Part shown: piece after piece, positions 62,585 to 64,000 of the stretch
How the letters are laid out: each line of letters opens with the position of its first letter
Position numbering within the stretch: position 1 is the first letter of the stretch
DNA from: Chitinophagales bacterium
GTDB taxonomy: Bacteria; Bacteroidota; Bacteroidia; Chitinophagales; Saprospiraceae
DNA length: 64,000 nucleotides
Reading direction: 5' to 3'
NCBI GenBank assembly: GCA_013299105.1
Contig: JAAFJY010000010.1
Coordinates: forward strand, 62,001-126,000
Program-made: the position numbers and the translations under genes
The notes under the pieces: model-generated
What the model was told of the DNA's origin: nothing
Seen by the model: only the letters and a program-made list of their open reading frames with translations
The model's database searches: none

Positions 62585-62606
62585 AATGCTGTAAACATCT
62601 GGTTTC

Positions 62607-64000
62607 TTACTCCAGCACAAACGTGGTTCCCATGACCACCATCAGCGATTGCTCGGTAGACTTGGGATTAACAAAAACCAGGTAAACATCCTGCAAGGGC
62701 TTGCCCGTACCACCAGCGGGCATCTTTATTGGGATGTTTAGCATATTGGGCGCGAAATTCATGGTTTCGGATGGTTCCAGCATCGTGGACTCGCCAAGCA
62801 AGGTGCCTGTTGGGCTGCCCAGTCGGAGTTCAACCTTGCCGCCTACGGCATTCAATTGCGGTTTGGGAGCTGCCGCCATTACTTGTACGTTTTTTACCCC
62901 GGTCAAATCAATTTGCTTCAAAGCAATGTATGCTCCTGACTTGGCTGGAATCGCCAGGTTGTTGCCCCCGAAAGCCATCTTGTTCACGCTTTCGTATTGG
63001 TCAAAACCGTGCATGTCCATCGCAGCGTTGCGCAGAATAATGGTTTTTTCAGTCCGCAAAGGAGGTAAGCCGGGTATACCCCGATCCTCGTAAGCTGCAC
63101 GCAAGATATAGACTCCTTTGCCCTTGTCACCCTGAGGCAGCTTTGCTTCATAAGCACCACTTGCAGGCAGGGGTTTGCTGGCAGGCTGGTTGCTGCCCAG
63201 GCTGAGGATGTATTTCACCATTTCGCCAGCATCGGCAGTCGTGAGTTGTGGGTGACCAGCCATTGCAGTTTCACCCCACACGCCACCGCCGCCTGCGATG
63301 ATCTTGTTGCTGAGGTATTCTATCGCATTTTTTTGGTCTTTGTAACGCTGGGCAACGTTGCGGTAGCTGGGGCCAATTGATTTTTTATCCACCCCATGAC
63401 AAGCCCGACAATCGCTGCCGTCGATCAGTTTTTTACCCGTTGCAAACATCGCGCTGGCATCTGCCGAACGGTGGCCTTGGGCGATGGCCACCTTGTCGAA
63501 ACCTTCAGCCAGGTAGTCGATGTTGACAGCCACCTCGTCGTTGGTGATGCCCTGACCCAGGCTGCCGTCTTCTTTGTCTTGTACGGCTACCGTGTAGTTG
63601 AGCGCCTTATTAGGTGTGAAAAAGCTCTTATTTTGATTGGGCAAGTCCATGCTGAGCGCAGGTGGTTCATTGCCAACTGCCACTTCCATTTGCTGGGTGT
63701 TGGTGCCTCCTCTGCCATCATCAACCGACAGTTGCACTTGATAAAGCCCTTTTTTGCGCAGGTTCAAGGCAAGCTCAGGGGTATTCACTACTTTTTTGAA
63801 GCCTACATCGTTGCTTACCGTCCAGGTGTATTTCAGGGCATCGCCATCGGCATCTGTGCTGCCTTTTGAGCTCACTTTGAGGTTGAAAGGGGCTGCCCCA
63901 CCTTCTTTTTCGGCCAGCATCTGAATTTGAGGCTTGCGATTGCCGCCATTGTATTCGATGCGAATCAGGCGGGCGTCGTCGTTGCCAGTAAACCACCCAG
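62607..64000 (-). CDS. PKD and cytochrome c domain protein (sugar dehydrogenase type), 5' end outside window
   Basis: The frame is open to the right edge, so only the last 464 residues are seen. In order: a strand reading GWFTGNDDARLIRIEYNGG, as at the end of PQQ-type (sorbosone/glucose) dehydrogenase propellers; a PKD domain (STDADGDALKYTWTVSND); a mono-haem cytochrome c with CRACH at 63396-63410 and the methionine-ligand region GVWGETAMAGHPQLTTAD; and a C-terminal carbohydrate-binding-like beta domain (AMDMHGFDQYESVNKMAFGG). This order is typical of large secreted Bacteroidota proteins that oxidise sugars and pass electrons to the haem. The missing N-terminus may include a ThuA-like domain (inference). 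Confidence 0.88.
   Translation of the reverse strand, partial: GWFTGNDDARLIRIEYNGGNRKPQIQMLAEKEGGAAPFNLKVSSKGSTDADGDALKYTWTVSNDVGFKKVVNTPELALNLRKKGLYQVQLSVDDGRGGTNTQQMEVAVGNEPPALSMDLPNQNKSFFTPNKALNYTVAVQDKEDGSLGQGITNDEVAVNIDYLAEGFDKVAIAQGHRSADASAMFATGKKLIDGSDCRACHGVDKKSIGPSYRNVAQRYKDQKNAIEYLSNKIIAGGGGVWGETAMAGHPQLTTADAGEMVKYILSLGSNQPASKPLPASGAYEAKLPQGDKGKGVYILRAAYEDRGIPGLPPLRTEKTIILRNAAMDMHGFDQYESVNKMAFGGNNLAIPAKSGAYIALKQIDLTGVKNVQVMAAAPKPQLNAVGGKVELRLGSPTGTLLGESTMLEPSETMNFAPNMLNIPIKMPAGGTGKPLQDVYLVFVNPKSTEQSLMVVMGTTFVLE

Larger units (their letters stand above)
61999..62606. other. intergenic: tandem 14-bp repeat, GTACAAG element, terminator
   Basis: 608 bp with no gene. In order: a tandem TTAATGGTTAGTTG repeat (62040-62112), the GTACAAG element (62217-62390), a TATCTTCA promoter-like motif at about 62486, and the terminator of the leftward cytochrome c gene (62544-62584). 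Confidence 0.7.

Noticed and set aside
1-64000. tRNA, rRNA, tmRNA and known riboswitches
   Set aside because: None recognised on reading both strands. Small RNAs without strong sequence signatures would be missed.

Overview
The window reads as chromosomal DNA of a Bacteroidota bacterium, most likely a member of the Saprospiria (Haliscomenobacter/Lewinella-like; this finer placement is inference). The signs are a SusC/SusD outer-membrane pair, a short group-1 sigma factor of Bacteroidota type, DUF4199, 2TM-domain and BatA-type proteins, several TAnnTTTG promoter elements, and many N-terminal lipoboxes. No tRNA or rRNA gene was recognised.

Layout. 1-3570 is the leader-distal end of a large CRISPR array (48 well-conserved 37-bp repeats plus one decayed terminal repeat). 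Its leader and any cas genes lie left of the window. 3733-13690 carries a lipoprotein, the primary sigma factor, a START-like protein, a large PD-(D/E)XK nuclease, a frameshifted DUF3267 protein, the GTPase Der and an RmlC-type epimerase. 14081-23827 holds secreted proteins, a hotdog thioesterase, an APC permease, an Rpn-family nuclease, a methyltransferase/esterase pair and a FucP-type sugar permease. 24041-30331 has a long acyl-CoA dehydrogenase/oxidase and the arabinose operon araA-araB-araD. 31034-34816 is a glycan cluster (GT4, sugar epimerase, GT2). 35279-42988 contains two overlapping DUF4199 genes, a dihydroorotase homologue that has lost most metal ligands, a BatA-domain protein, a fragment of a second sppA, and sppA itself. 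43610-49299 has a repetitive secreted protein, a putative outer-membrane protein, a 2TM protein, and a BlaI regulator with an M56 (BlaR1-like) membrane peptidase ending in thirteen 29-residue repeats. 49922-64000 holds a DUF2911 fusion protein, an SGNH lipoprotein, SusD and SusC, a broken YHS gene, an AT-rich lipoprotein, a DUF5691 protein, and the C-terminal part of a PKD/cytochrome c protein that runs off the right edge.

The most striking non-coding feature is the intergenic DNA. It is filled with several families of small non-autonomous inverted-repeat elements. Unrelated families are bounded by the same 5-bp direct repeat (CTTAG or CTAAG), and neighbouring elements share one copy of it. 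A separate 450-bp element with IS21-like compound ends and an ACTTT target duplication interrupts an octamer repeat tract downstream of the BlaI/M56 operon. Octamer tracts built on TTCAAC occur in at least a dozen intergenic regions.

The best candidates for something undescribed are the shared-target element families, the BlaI/M56 system with its 29-residue repeat tail and a start codon at the expected transcription start, and the metal-ligand-less dihydroorotase homologue beside the DUF4199 pair. All assignments come from reading the sequence; no database search was run.
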